DNA of 64,000 nucleotides, from contig NZ_LT745763.1 in NCBI RefSeq assembly GCF_900166595.1, positions 1,768,814 to 1,832,813 on the forward strand. The letters are read 5' to 3'. A model generated the notes under the pieces. It saw nothing but the letters and a program-made list of their open reading frames with translations, did no database searches and was not told the DNA's origin. The position numbers and the translations under genes were made by a program. Below, piece after piece: positions 51,257 through 60,010 of the stretch; the first letter of the stretch is position 1; each line of letters starts with the position of its first letter. The stretch is from Virgibacillus dokdonensis (lineage in GTDB: Bacteria; Bacillota; Bacilli; Bacillales; Amphibacillaceae).

Positions 51257-51484
51257 TTATTTCATTCCATTTTCCTTTAAAAATTTTTCATTTTCTTGCG
51301 CTTTTTTGGTAACATTATTATTTTTCCACCAAGCATATATGGCCATTATTGTAGTAGCTATTGTAGAAACAATTTCATAAATTTCATCTTCGTTTAATGG
51401 TAGGGGCTGATAGCCAAAGGTGATTAAAGCTTGGTTAAGCAATAAAATACTTAGTGCAACAAGCCTTACAATAGCAGTTTTCAT
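51257..51484 (-). CDS. SPP1-family (XhlB-like) phage holin
   Basis: The 75-residue protein has two membrane helices (about 5-24 and 39-56) and a lysine-rich tail (NNNVTKKAQENEKFLKENGMK). The pattern LNQALITFGYQPLPLNEDEI and AIYAWWKNNNVTKKA is that of SPP1-type and XhlB holins. ATG at 51484 follows GAGGAG on the minus strand. Holins usually precede an endolysin in a phage lysis cassette, but no endolysin or other phage gene is adjacent; convergent yrhC is on one side and a long non-coding region on the other. Confidence 0.85.
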   Translation of the reverse strand: MKTAIVRLVALSILLLNQALITFGYQPLPLNEDEIYEIVSTIATTIMAIYAWWKNNNVTKKAQENEKFLKENGMK

Positions 51485-52314
51485 GTTATCACACTCCTCA
51501 CTTAAATATATTCCAAAAATTCTAATTTATTCGTAAAATACTTTTGAAAAAGAAAAATATTTTCTTCTTATAAACAAAACGTGTATCTGAAATCAATTTT
51601 TAGTCAGTCGAATAGCAAATTTGGCATCACAAGCGATTTTTTATTAAAAAATAATAATAGAGTAAAAAAGTATTAAAGCAGGAAACAGTAGTTAATTGTT
51701 ATTGACATACCTTTTTTATCCATGTAAAAGAGATTAATTTAGCCTTTACCGCATTATCCATGAAACATTGTAGCGGTGTTTTGAGTTTTTTGATATTTCT
51801 CAAAGCATCATTGGACACGCTTTATTCTCTAAATCCATAATTCTTTCCCTATACATTTGTGCTATGCCTTCTTTTTATTGAGAATGAGATTTCAATTACA
51901 CTAGGAGACATCAATCAATGCAAACAAGTGTTAAAAAGAGCGAATAATGAATATATCTGAATTATTAACTTGTATTTCTTGAATAAATATTCGCAACACC
52001 CTCTGTGTTTTTTCGTATGTAACTGACTTCCTTTCACTTGCATGTAATACTTTATTGCTTCTTCCAATACGAAAGTTGCTAGGATTCCCACTTAGCGGTC
52101 ATTTTGGACTGGCTAGCAATATTCTGTTGCATGGTTCGTTTCTAAAGAGATACCAAATCATGACCATATGGTCTTGCATTATCCATAGAATTGTAAACCA
52201 GACTCCCTATGTAGCAAACGCTCGCGTGTTCAGTCTTAGTTTTTTAAGATTGCTGTATTCATACTCTATGATACAATTTTTAAGCAGGCGTAGGAACTGG
52301 AAATACACTCACAC
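51485..52314. other. Long non-coding region between the holin and sigK
   Basis: About 830 bases show no gene that I can support. A frame on the plus strand (52055-52330) has no ribosome site and an unconvincing protein. A segment at 51999-52053 resembles one at 5346-5397. The region may contain eroded remnants; the nearby holin suggests former phage DNA, but I see no recognisable piece. Confidence 0.5.
51999..52053 (+). repeat. Short imperfect repeat shared with 5346-5397
   Basis: GTGTTTTTTCGTATGTAACT and CACTTGCATGTAATACTTTA align with the segment between safA and nadE as described there. Orientation is the same. Confidence 0.45.
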
Positions 52315-52357
52315 AAAAAAAGAAAGCTAAACTTTTAAAGTTAGCTTTCTTTTTTAT
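52315..52357 (-). terminator. Terminator of sigK
   Basis: AGAAAGCTAACTTT and its complement AAAGTTTAGCTTTCT (small bulge) form the stem; T-rich runs flank it on both strands. It overlaps the last codons of sigK. Confidence 0.82.
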
Positions 52358-53066
52358 CCCTTTTACCTCTATGTTCTTTTCTGTAGTATTCATGAAATAC
52401 TTTCATCAAAGCTCGTTTTTCAATTCGAGAAACGTAACTTCTAGATATGTTTAATTTTCTGGCAATTTCTCGTTGTGTTAGTTCTTTTTCATCGTTTAAT
52501 CCATACCGATAAACAATTACTTCTCGTTCTCGTTTATCTAAAATCGCAAAATAATCTTCCATTTTTTCAATTTCCATATTTAATTGAATAAATTCGATAA
52601 TATTTTGATTCTCAGCTTCTAAGATATCAATAAGGCTAATTTCATTTCCTTCTTTATCTTGACCAATTGGATCATGCAGCGAAACATCTTTCTTTATTTT
52701 CTTCAATGCTCGTAAGTGCATTAATATTTCATTTTCAATACACCGGGCTGCATAAGTAGCAAGTTTTGTACCTTTTCCAGGCGAATAACTTTCCACCCCT
52801 TTAATCAAACCAATGGTTCCAATAGAAATAAGATCTTCAGCATCTTCTCCCGTATTTTCAAATTTTTTTACAATATGTGCTACGAGCCGAAGATTATGTT
52901 CAATGAGTTTGTTTCGCGCTGTTTCACTTCCGTCCTGCATTTGCTGAATGTATTTTTTTTCTTCATCAGGTGGTAGAGGTTGGGGAAAAGCATGGTTTTT
53001 AACATAAGAGACAAAGAACATCGCTTCTTTAATAAGTAAAGCGAGCGCACTTAAAATGCCGGACAA
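52341..53066 (-). CDS. sigK: Pro-sigma-K, mother-cell sporulation sigma factor
   Basis: Sigma-K drives late mother-cell gene expression. The gene is intact: 241 residues, the same as the spliced B. subtilis protein, with no skin-like insertion. The first 20 residues ([20 protein letters not shown]) form the hydrophobic pro-sequence, cut in B. subtilis by SpoIVFB between residues 20 and 21 (here S20-Y21). Region 2 ([30 protein letters not shown]) and region 4 ([20 protein letters not shown]) are strongly conserved. It starts at TTG 53066 behind GGAGGAGG. Confidence 0.97.
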   Translation of the reverse strand: MSGILSALALLIKEAMFFVSYVKNHAFPQPLPPDEEKKYIQQMQDGSETARNKLIEHNLRLVAHIVKKFENTGEDAEDLISIGTIGLIKGVESYSPGKGTKLATYAARCIENEILMHLRALKKIKKDVSLHDPIGQDKEGNEISLIDILEAENQNIIEFIQLNMEIEKMEDYFAILDKREREVIVYRYGLNDEKELTQREIARKLNISRSYVSRIEKRALMKVFHEYYRKEHRGKRDKKES

Positions 53067-53579
53067 ATATATCCTCCTCCTTGGTGTACATACTCAGTAG
53101 TCATTAGCCCATATGTTTATACTATGAAGCTTAGAGAAATAAAGTGTCTGTCCTAAATAAGGTTTTATTATGTTCGTTTCATATTTTATTCTGTATAGTT
53201 TTTACAATTTAAATTGTTGTAAGATCCTCGCTTCAAGACTTACATGATGTAAACTGACAAGTCAAAGTAGGGATAATACATAGACTCATTAAAAAATACT
53301 AGGGCTATTCATGATTAAGAAAATGGACACGGGTTGAAGGTCTGATCACTAAAGCAAATTCTTAATGCGTTTTACCGTATTGTATGTATACATAGATATT
53401 TATAGGTATTTGTCCAAGCAATTACGACATATATTCTTTTAAATGGACGGGCAAAACAGTAGAGGTTGTATTGTATAATATTTAGACGTTACAGGTAAAG
53501 AAGAAAGAGAATAGTAATCATTTTAGAGTAAAAATACAAAGTAATATTGAAATAAAATTTTATAAATAAATAACAAAAA
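53067..53579. other. Non-coding region between sigK and the murQ remnant
   Basis: About 510 AT-rich bases contain no supported gene. An RpiR-type regulator (murR) that often precedes murQ is not visible. The sigK control region must be in the part near 53067, but I cannot assign sigma-E boxes with confidence. Confidence 0.45.
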
Positions 53580-53609
53580 TCAACATATTTTTTCAAAGTG
53601 TGTTATAAT
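53580..53609 (+). promoter_or_regulatory. Candidate promoter of the MurNAc operon
   Basis: TCAACA at 53580-53585 and a perfect TATAAT at 53604-53609 are spaced by 18 bases. The murQ remnant starts at 53636 behind GAAGGGTG, so the operon may still be transcribed. Confidence 0.5.
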
Positions 53610-53635
53610 AATAGCAGAAGAAGGGTGTGAATCAT

Positions 53636-54378
53636 ATGTTAGAAAAACTAAAGACAGAAACAAGAAATGAATACACTTACAATCTTGATTCGATGCAATT
53701 TAAAGACGGTTTAGCGCTTATGAATAAAGAAGATAAACAGGTTGCAAATGTTATAGATACGCAACTTTAATAATAGAACGAGCTGTTCAACTTGTAATTA
53801 CATCTTTTCAAAAAGGTGGAAGGAGCGCAAGATGACGAAGAGCAAGGTGAAAAAGATTTACAAAGGAGAAACCTCACACAGGCAGACGCGGTGATAGGGG
53901 TTGCAGCTAGTGGGAGAACGCCTTATGTTATAGGGGCTTTTAGCATATGAAAATAAAATAAACGCAAAAAAGGTTCGTATTTCTTGTAATAAGGGGGCGG
54001 TAATGAGTAAACATGCAGATGTAGCAATTGAATTAGAAACAGGTCAGGAGGTAATTATTGAAGCCACCTGCTTAAAAGTTGGAAGAGCGCTTTGATCTCT
54101 ACAGCTTCAATGATAGGTATTGGTAAAGTATATTAAAATGTAATGTTGATTTATAAGCCGCCAACGAGAAATTAGTAGTTAGATCAATATGCATCATGAT
54201 GGATGCTATAGGAGTAGATCACAAAGAAGCAAAAGATTATTTACGTAAGTCCAAAATTAATTTCAAGATTGTTATCATAATAATATTACTACAACGCTCC
54301 TATGACAAAGCAAAAGAGAATGTTCTCCAAGCGGGCGTTTTTGTACAAAAAGCGTTAATGAAAGGGGAGAAGAGATAA
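53636..54378 (+). pseudogene. murQ: N-acetylmuramic acid 6-phosphate etherase, decayed
   Basis: MurQ turns MurNAc-6P into GlcNAc-6P and lactate. Recognisable pieces occur in order but in different frames: MLEKLKTETRNEY at the start, a stop at 53768-53770, then RAVQLV...FQKGGR joined directly to [43 protein letters not shown]-like and ETG segments, and a carboxy end with AIGVDHKEAKDYL and SYDKAKENVLQAGVFVQKAL. The join after KGGR removes about 55 codons containing the GAGTSGR sugar-phosphate loop and the catalytic glutamate. Several frameshifts and stops follow. The final stop overlaps the murP start (TAATG), showing the ancestral operon. Confidence 0.9.
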
Positions 54379-55757
54379 TGAAAAAGGAAGAAAAACTGAC
54401 GCAGGATATTTTACAGTTTATTGGTGGAAAAGAAAACATAAAACAAGTTAGCCATTGTATGACAAGACTAAGGCTTAAGCTTAAAGATGATGGAAAAGCT
54501 GACATCAGTGCTTTAAAAAATGTAAACGGTGTCATGGGGGTTGTTGTGGACGAAACATTACAGATTGTGATTGGACCAGGAACTGTTAATCGTGTTGCGG
54601 AGAAAGTAAGTGAAATAACTAAATTAGGCATTGGCGAGGAGCAAGGTCCAGATGATAAAAACTTGACGTTTGAAGAAAAAGCAGCATTACAAAAGCAGGA
54701 AATAAAGCAAAGAAATAAAACGCCTTTTAAAAATTTTCTACGTCGATTAGGTAATATTTTTATTCCATTAATTCCTGGGTTAGTTGCCTCAGGTATTATT
54801 AATGGCGGTGCTAACTTTGCAAAAAATGCGGGTGTTGATCCAGAAACGACATGGATGCAAATCTTGCTTGTTTTTGGAGGCGCTATTTTTACGTATTTAG
54901 CTGTATTAGTAGGATGGAATACCGCAAAAGAGTTTGGAGGCACACCTGTATTAGGTGCCATTGCTGGTATGATTTTATTTAATCCGATGCTTGCTGATAT
55001 TACCATATATGGGGAAGCGTTAGTTCCTGGTAGGGGGGGCTTATTCGGAGTCATCTTTGCAGCTTGGTTAATGACATTTTTAGAAAAACGAGTTCGAAAA
55101 ATTATTCCAGCAGCCGTAGATATTATTTTCACTCCTTTAATTACGGTTTTAATTGTTGGTTTTGCTTCTTTATATGTAGTTATGCCAGTTGCCGGTGTCT
55201 TATCTGATGGCATAACAGATGGATTAACATCCTTAATCGATATGGGGGGATTTATTGCTGGTGCAGTATTAGCAGGTTTTTTCCTTCCATTAGTAATGGT
55301 TGGATTGCACCATGGATTAACCCCCATTCATTTAGAGCTGATTAATACGTTCGATAATACGGCATTACTTACTATTTTAGCGATGGCCGGAGCAGGGCAA
55401 GTGGGAGCAGCAATGGCTATTTATGTGAAAACCAAAAATAAACGCTTACGAAATATTATTAAAGGTGGTCTACCAGTAGGATTTTTAGGAATTGGAGAAC
55501 CTTTGCTTTATGGCGTGACATTGCCTTTAGGACGGCCGTTTTTAACCGCATGTATGGGAGCGGCAATTGGGGGCGGATTTCAAGCTGTCATGCAAACTGC
55601 AGCTAAAGGTATCGGTGTTTCAGGTTTGTCATTGATTCCACTTATTGATGATGGAAAGTATATATTATATTTCTTAGGTTTAGTAATTTCATATGCTGGA
55701 GGTTTTATTTTCACGTATTTGTTCGGCTTTAAAGAAGATATGGCTAAAGATATATAA
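54378..55757 (+). CDS. murP: PTS transporter EIIBC, MurNAc-specific type (MurP)
   Basis: The 459-residue protein joins an EIIB domain (about 5-85) with phospho-acceptor Cys27 in SHCMTRLRLK to an EIIC membrane domain (about 115-455, about ten helices; GLHHGLTPIHLEL and GIGEPLLYGVTLPLGRPF are typical of the glucose-glucoside superfamily). No EIIA domain is present, so it needs one in trans. Its place between murQ and mupG indicates MurNAc or MurNAc-GlcNAc as substrate (B. subtilis MurP, ybbF). ATG overlaps the murQ stop; the ribosome site is AAAGGGGAGAAGAG. The frame is intact although murQ is broken. Confidence 0.88.
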   Translation: MKKEEKLTQDILQFIGGKENIKQVSHCMTRLRLKLKDDGKADISALKNVNGVMGVVVDETLQIVIGPGTVNRVAEKVSEITKLGIGEEQGPDDKNLTFEEKAALQKQEIKQRNKTPFKNFLRRLGNIFIPLIPGLVASGIINGGANFAKNAGVDPETTWMQILLVFGGAIFTYLAVLVGWNTAKEFGGTPVLGAIAGMILFNPMLADITIYGEALVPGRGGLFGVIFAAWLMTFLEKRVRKIIPAAVDIIFTPLITVLIVGFASLYVVMPVAGVLSDGITDGLTSLIDMGGFIAGAVLAGFFLPLVMVGLHHGLTPIHLELINTFDNTALLTILAMAGAGQVGAAMAIYVKTKNKRLRNIIKGGLPVGFLGIGEPLLYGVTLPLGRPFLTACMGAAIGGGFQAVMQTAAKGIGVSGLSLIPLIDDGKYILYFLGLVISYAGGFIFTYLFGFKEDMAKDI

Positions 55758-55778
55758 AAAATGAAGTTACCTTGACTG

Positions 55779-55814
55779 TTACCAAGGGGCAAATTTATAA
55801 AAGCCCCTTGGTAA
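55779..55814 (+). other. Perfect hairpin between murP and mupG
   Basis: TTACCAAGGGGC pairs over 12 bases with GCCCCTTGGTAA around a 12-base loop. There is no T tract (AATAGCGG follows), so it may protect or process mRNA more than stop transcription. It lies 28 bases before the mupG start. Confidence 0.7.
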
Positions 55815-55842
55815 ATAGCGGTAATAAAAAAGGGTGGTATTC

Positions 55843-56922
55843 ATGCTAGGTATTTCTGTATATATTGGTGAACAAAGTGTGGAAGAACAGTCCACTTACA
55901 TAAAGAAAATGAAGGAAAAAGGGTTTACGTCTATTTTTACCTCTCTGCATATACCAGAAGAGGACCCCGCTATGTATAAACACCAGTTACAAGCATTAGG
56001 AAAGATAGCAAAGCAATTAAATATGGAACTAATGGTTGATATTTCTCCAACTTCACTTATTGCTTTAGGGTTTGAGTGGAAGACAGCTTCTGAGTTAGTA
56101 AATTGGGGATTAAGTGGTCTGCGCCTTGATTATGGAATTGACGAGGATACGATTGTATACCTCTCAAAAGAGATGAAGGTCGCTCTTAATGCAAGTACAC
56201 TAACGCCGCATGTTTTAGAAACATTAAAACAAAAAGGGCTGGATATTTCTATGGTTGAAGCATGGCATAATTTTTATCCACGCCCGGAAACTGGCATTGG
56301 CTGGGATGATTTTATTAAAAAAAATAAATGGTTAAAACAAGAAGGATTATCTATCATGGCGTTTATACCAGGAGATGAAAAGTTAAGAGGCCCCATTTTT
56401 TCAACATTACCAACGTTAGAAGCTCACAGATCGGTGTCTCCTTTTGCTGCATATTTAGAGCTTAGTCATAAGGGAATAGTTGATAAAATTTTGATTGGAG
56501 ATAGAAGTGTTAGTGAACGTACGTTCGAACAGTTTTCTGGTTACCAAAAAAATGAAATCCTTCTTCATGTGACACCAAATCCAGCAATACCTCAATCAGA
56601 TGTAGATTTAGTAAAAGGCACGCATACAAACCGCGTTGATCGCGCACGCGATTGTATTCGTTCTGTTGAGTCGAGACAATATGCATCGATAGGAGCTACG
56701 AAGATTGCCCCTGTTAACTGTGTAGAACGTCGTATAGGTTCAATAACAATTGATAATGAGCATTATCAAAGGTACCAGGGTGAAGTGCAAATAACTACAC
56801 GCGATTTGCCTAAAGATAGACGAGTAAATGTGATTGGAAGAGTAGTCCCCCAAGATAGGATGTTGTTAAAATGGATAGATGGTGGGCAAAGGTTTACCAT
56901 TAAACTGGTTTCAAACGATTAG
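55843..56922 (+). CDS. mupG: 6-phospho-N-acetylmuramidase MupG (DUF871)
   Basis: DUF871 proteins were identified in S. aureus as MupG, which cleaves MurNAc-6P-GlcNAc imported by MurP. From ATG 55843 (after AAGGGTGG; a GTG at 55834 overlaps that site) the protein has 359 residues: an amino-terminal TIM barrel (about 1-235; MLGISVYIGEQ, FTSIFTSLHIPEED, EAWHNFYPRPETGIG) and a carboxy-terminal beta domain (about 245-355; GEVQITTRDLP). The frame is intact. Its product MurNAc-6P would have no etherase in this operon because murQ is broken. Confidence 0.9.
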   Translation: MLGISVYIGEQSVEEQSTYIKKMKEKGFTSIFTSLHIPEEDPAMYKHQLQALGKIAKQLNMELMVDISPTSLIALGFEWKTASELVNWGLSGLRLDYGIDEDTIVYLSKEMKVALNASTLTPHVLETLKQKGLDISMVEAWHNFYPRPETGIGWDDFIKKNKWLKQEGLSIMAFIPGDEKLRGPIFSTLPTLEAHRSVSPFAAYLELSHKGIVDKILIGDRSVSERTFEQFSGYQKNEILLHVTPNPAIPQSDVDLVKGTHTNRVDRARDCIRSVESRQYASIGATKIAPVNCVERRIGSITIDNEHYQRYQGEVQITTRDLPKDRRVNVIGRVVPQDRMLLKWIDGGQRFTIKLVSND

Positions 56923-56945
56923 CAGTTAAAAAAGAAGGCTATCAT

Positions 56946-56988
56946 AAAAAAGCAATGAGAATCCATGAAGGAATCCATTGCTTTTTTT
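56946..56988. terminator. Bidirectional terminator between mupG and mrpG
   Basis: AAAAAGCAATG at 56947-56957 pairs with CATTGCTTTTT at 56976-56986; the loop contains a further partial hairpin. T-rich tracts occur on both strands, suiting the convergent genes. Confidence 0.87.
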
Positions 56989-57047
56989 ACTATAGGCATT
57001 TAATATTTTTTGGTTTATAGTTTGAAAGAAAAATGACGGCTTTCTAA
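56989..57047. repeat. Palindromic intergenic repeat, copy F (short)
   Basis: ACTATAGG, TTTTTTGGTTTATAGT, AAAGAAAAA and GGCTTTCTAATA follow the family consensus with the middle deleted. It starts at the mupG terminator and runs over the mrpG stop codon, which reads TAG on the minus strand within the CTAAT end motif. Confidence 0.65.
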
Positions 57048-57424
57048 TACATATTTCTTTTTTTATACTCTTTTACAGCTTCTTCATATGCATCTTTTTG
57101 GTTTTTTAAATATGGCTTTACTCCTGATGAGTGTGCAGCTCTTCCCATCATATGTGCACCTACGGGAGCTGTTAACATGATAAATACGATTGCTAATAGC
57201 AACTTACCACTAACAATAGAATGCTCTAAATATAGATACGTAAAAGCTCCAATAAGAATAAAAGCGATTCCTAATGTAGATGCTTTTGTTGCTGCGTGTA
57301 ATTTTGTATAAACATCAGGAAAGCGAACGACGCCAATTGACGCAGATAGAATAAAAAAGGTGCCCGCTAAAATGAATAAAGCAACGATAAGGTTTAAGAT
57401 AATATTAATCCACGTCTCTATCAA
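57044..57424 (-). CDS. mrpG: Mrp Na+/H+ antiporter subunit G
   Basis: MrpG is a small membrane subunit of the multi-subunit Mrp antiporter. I place the start at TTG 57424, eight bases after AAAAGGG, giving 126 residues; GTG at 57433 overlaps that site but cannot be excluded. Three helices and the signature SIGVVRFPDVYTKLHAATKASTLG are typical. It overlaps the end of mrpF. Its stop codon is supplied by a copy of the dispersed repeat, so the tail may differ slightly from relatives. Confidence 0.92.
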   Translation of the reverse strand: MIETWINIILNLIVALFILAGTFFILSASIGVVRFPDVYTKLHAATKASTLGIAFILIGAFTYLYLEHSIVSGKLLLAIVFIMLTAPVGAHMMGRAAHSSGVKPYLKNQKDAYEEAVKEYKKRNMY

Positions 57425-57716
57425 TGATAACACCCTTTTCTAGGTATTTTGCAATGGCAAGCGTTGAAAGGAATGCAAGGATTCCAATGAGCAAAATGAC
57501 GTCATTTAACTTTGTTGTTATCAAGTAGATTGACATTAAGCCCGCTAGCCCCATTAAGTTAATACCAATGGCATCTAATGCAACCGCTCGATCAGGTAGT
57601 GTAGGGCCAGATATAACACGATATAAAAGAAGAGCTAATGATAGTGATATACCAATAAACGAGATCACGATTGCTACTTGTAATATATTGTCTGTCGTTG
57701 TTAATATATTCGTCAT
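57405..57716 (-). CDS. mrpF: Mrp Na+/H+ antiporter subunit F
   Basis: The 103-residue protein has three membrane helices with the MrpF pattern YRVISGPTLPDRAVALDAIGI and the conserved Asp in the first loop. It is somewhat longer at the carboxy end (LEKGVIIDRDVD) than the usual 90-95 residues. ATG overlaps the mrpE stop by four bases, so translation is probably coupled. Confidence 0.94.
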   Translation of the reverse strand: MTNILTTTDNILQVAIVISFIGISLSLALLLYRVISGPTLPDRAVALDAIGINLMGLAGLMSIYLITTKLNDVILLIGILAFLSTLAIAKYLEKGVIIDRDVD

Positions 57717-58189
57717 CTTGTCACCTCCATGATTGCTTTTTCAAATGTGTTCTTTATGGAATCGATAGCCTCATTGTTATCATGAATATCCATTCCATGA
57801 ATAAACAATTTTGTATTATCACGCGATACAGCAACGGATAATGTACCTGGAGTGAGAGAAATTAAATTCGCCAACAAGGTAATTTCCCAATTACTTTTCA
57901 ACTCTGTTGGTAGCTCGAATATTGCTGGTTCAAAATTTGGTTTCGGTGAATAAACAAGTTTTACAATTTCAATGTTTGAAGAGAGTAACTCTTTTATAAA
58001 CAGGAAGATCAAGCTAACGATCTTTACCACTCTTCGAAAATAGAACGTGTCTGGTATAAAGCGACGTAAAAGAAACAAGAGTAAAATCCCTAATAGATAT
58101 CCAGCAAAAAAGCTTGGAACAGAATAAGATTCACTTAAGAACATCCACATAAAGGCGATAATTAAATTAATTACTATTTGAAAAGCCAT
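57713..58189 (-). CDS. mrpE: Mrp Na+/H+ antiporter subunit E
   Basis: The 158-residue protein has two amino-terminal membrane helices (MAFQIVINLIIAFMWMFL...) and a cytoplasmic MrpE domain (LANLISLTPGTLSVAVSRDN; LFIHGMDIHDN). These motifs are well conserved in the family. ATG 58189 follows AAAGGAG on the minus strand, six bases after mrpD. Confidence 0.95.
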   Translation of the reverse strand: MAFQIVINLIIAFMWMFLSESYSVPSFFAGYLLGILLLFLLRRFIPDTFYFRRVVKIVSLIFLFIKELLSSNIEIVKLVYSPKPNFEPAIFELPTELKSNWEITLLANLISLTPGTLSVAVSRDNTKLFIHGMDIHDNNEAIDSIKNTFEKAIMEVTR

Positions 58190-58195
58190 TATTCA

Positions 58196-59677
58196 TTACT
58201 CCTTTAGCACAGAATCAATATAAATTTCCGGATCAAGTAAATAAGCAGCTATTGACTCAATACTCGGATAAAACAATTCTGCTCCAACTCCTAGCAATAC
58301 AGATATCGTTAATAAAGCGACAACGGGAGCCATTAAGCCGTTAATAGGCTTCTTTACAATAGTACCCATTGTTTCTTTATCTCCCCAAAATCCGTTAATA
58401 AATATTTTTACAACGGAATAAAGGATGAGCAGACTCGTTAGCAAACCGACAATAACGATAGCGATTTCTCCTTCTTCAAAGGCACCCTTCAGTAATAACA
58501 ATTTGCCGATAAACCCGCTAAAAGGTGGGAGACCTGCTAATACGGCAGCAGATAAAAACAATAGCCAACCTAAAGAAGGATAGTAATGAATAAGCCCGCC
58601 CATTTTGCGTAAATCGGATGTTCCAGCTACATAGGCTATGATACCTACTAGTAAAAATAGTGCAGTTTTAATGATCATATCGTTAATAAGATAGTATATG
58701 GAGCCACTAATTCCAGATTCGTTCAAAACCCCAATTCCTAGAAGGATAAATCCAATGGCAGGAATAATGTTATAAGCGATAATCAATTTAATATTTGAAG
58801 TCGACAATGCACCAATGATGCCAAAAATCATCGATAGACCAGCTATCCAAATAAACATTTCATGGGTTAAATCTGTTTGATAAACAAAAATAAGTGAAAA
58901 TACTCGTAAGATAGAGTAAACCCCAACTTTTGTTAACAACGCGCCGAATAAAGCCGATATAACAGGATTCGGTACGATGTATGACTTTGGTAGCCAGTAA
59001 TAAAGTGGGAATAACGCTGCTTTCGTAGCAAAAACAAAAAACAGTAATATCCCAATCGTTGTAATGATACCTTGCTGTTCCACTTCTTGTACGCGTTCGG
59101 CAATTTGTGCCATATTCACTGTTCCAACAACGGCATATAAAAGTGCAACAGTGGTAACAAATAACATCGATGAAAATAAGTTAATTAACAGGTATTTCAG
59201 CGATTCTCGTAATTGAACTTTTCCGCCTCCTAATACAATTAAACCGTAAGAAGCCATTAATAACACTTCAAAGAATACAAATAGGTTAAATAAATCACCC
59301 GTTATAAATGCCCCAGACACACCAGTAATGAGAAAAAAGAAAAATGGATAGAAATAAAATTGTTCTCTTTTTTCCAAACCAGCATAGGGAGCGTAGAATG
59401 CACAGGCAGTACTAATTACATTCGTTGTTAAAACTAATATGACAGCTAAGCCATCCATGACTAAAACAATTCCATAAGGAGCCATCCAGTCTCCTGTTTG
59501 CAATATAATTGTGCCATGTTCAAGTACGTACCAAGTAATATAGCCAGCTGTTGCTAAACTAATGATTGAAAACAGCTTCGTTAGTGCTCTTGATATGCGA
59601 ACATTTTTATTGAAAAAGATAAGAACGATAGCTGCTATCATTGGGATGATAATTGGTAGTATTACTAAATTACTCAT
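58196..59677 (-). CDS. mrpD: Mrp Na+/H+ antiporter subunit D
   Basis: MrpD is one of the two large subunits homologous to proton-pumping NuoM/N of complex I. The 493-residue protein (same as B. subtilis) has about 14 helices; key charged residues are seen in FVFFEVLLMASYGLIVLGG (membrane Glu), AALFPLYYWLPKSY (Lys and W-L-P motif) and the discontinuous helix LINDMIIKTALFLLVG. It overlaps mrpC by eight bases. Confidence 0.97.
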   Translation of the reverse strand: MSNLVILPIIIPMIAAIVLIFFNKNVRISRALTKLFSIISLATAGYITWYVLEHGTIILQTGDWMAPYGIVLVMDGLAVILVLTTNVISTACAFYAPYAGLEKREQFYFYPFFFFLITGVSGAFITGDLFNLFVFFEVLLMASYGLIVLGGGKVQLRESLKYLLINLFSSMLFVTTVALLYAVVGTVNMAQIAERVQEVEQQGIITTIGILLFFVFATKAALFPLYYWLPKSYIVPNPVISALFGALLTKVGVYSILRVFSLIFVYQTDLTHEMFIWIAGLSMIFGIIGALSTSNIKLIIAYNIIPAIGFILLGIGVLNESGISGSIYYLINDMIIKTALFLLVGIIAYVAGTSDLRKMGGLIHYYPSLGWLLFLSAAVLAGLPPFSGFIGKLLLLKGAFEEGEIAIVIVGLLTSLLILYSVVKIFINGFWGDKETMGTIVKKPINGLMAPVVALLTISVLLGVGAELFYPSIESIAAYLLDPEIYIDSVLKE

Positions 59678-60008
59678 TTTCGTTACCCCTTAATTCTTCC
59701 ATATTGTCCGTACCGTTTTCTTGAGTCGATCTATAAGCTAACACTAAAAGTAAACTGGTTACACCAAAGCTAATCACAATAGACGTTAGGATTAAAGCCT
59801 GAGGTAGCGGATCGGTATAATTTTCGATCCCATCTGTCAAAATAGGAGGCTGGCCAGTTTTTAATTTCCCCATTGTAAAAATAAGGATGTGGGCTCCGTG
59901 GGATAGTAATGCTGTACCTATAACGATGCGAAGCAATTGCTTTTGCAACATATTATAGATGGCAGTTGCAAACAAAACTCCTGCTAATATAGATGTAATA
60001 ATCTCCAT
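59670..60008 (-). CDS. mrpC: Mrp Na+/H+ antiporter subunit C
   Basis: The 112-residue, three-helix protein is a NuoK homologue with the pattern IVIGTALLSHGAHILIFTMG and DPLPQALILTSIVISFGVTS. It begins only two bases after the mrpA stop codon, where other bacteria have the mrpB gene in between. ATG 60008; the ribosome site GGAGGCAG lies inside the end of mrpA. Confidence 0.96.
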   Translation of the reverse strand: MEIITSILAGVLFATAIYNMLQKQLLRIVIGTALLSHGAHILIFTMGKLKTGQPPILTDGIENYTDPLPQALILTSIVISFGVTSLLLVLAYRSTQENGTDNMEELRGNENE

Positions 60009-60010
60009 GG

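Noticed and set aside
52055..52330. Plus-strand frame of 91 codons before sigK
   Set aside because: No ribosome site, no recognisable domain, and it runs into the sigK terminator.
52341..53066. Possible skin-type interruption of sigK
   Set aside because: The frame is continuous from the pro-sequence to the end and has the full length of the spliced B. subtilis protein.
54275..55327. Long open frame of 350 codons on the minus strand
   Set aside because: It lies opposite murP and reads as a low-complexity shadow (many Pro, Ser, Thr); murP has clear PTS motifs.
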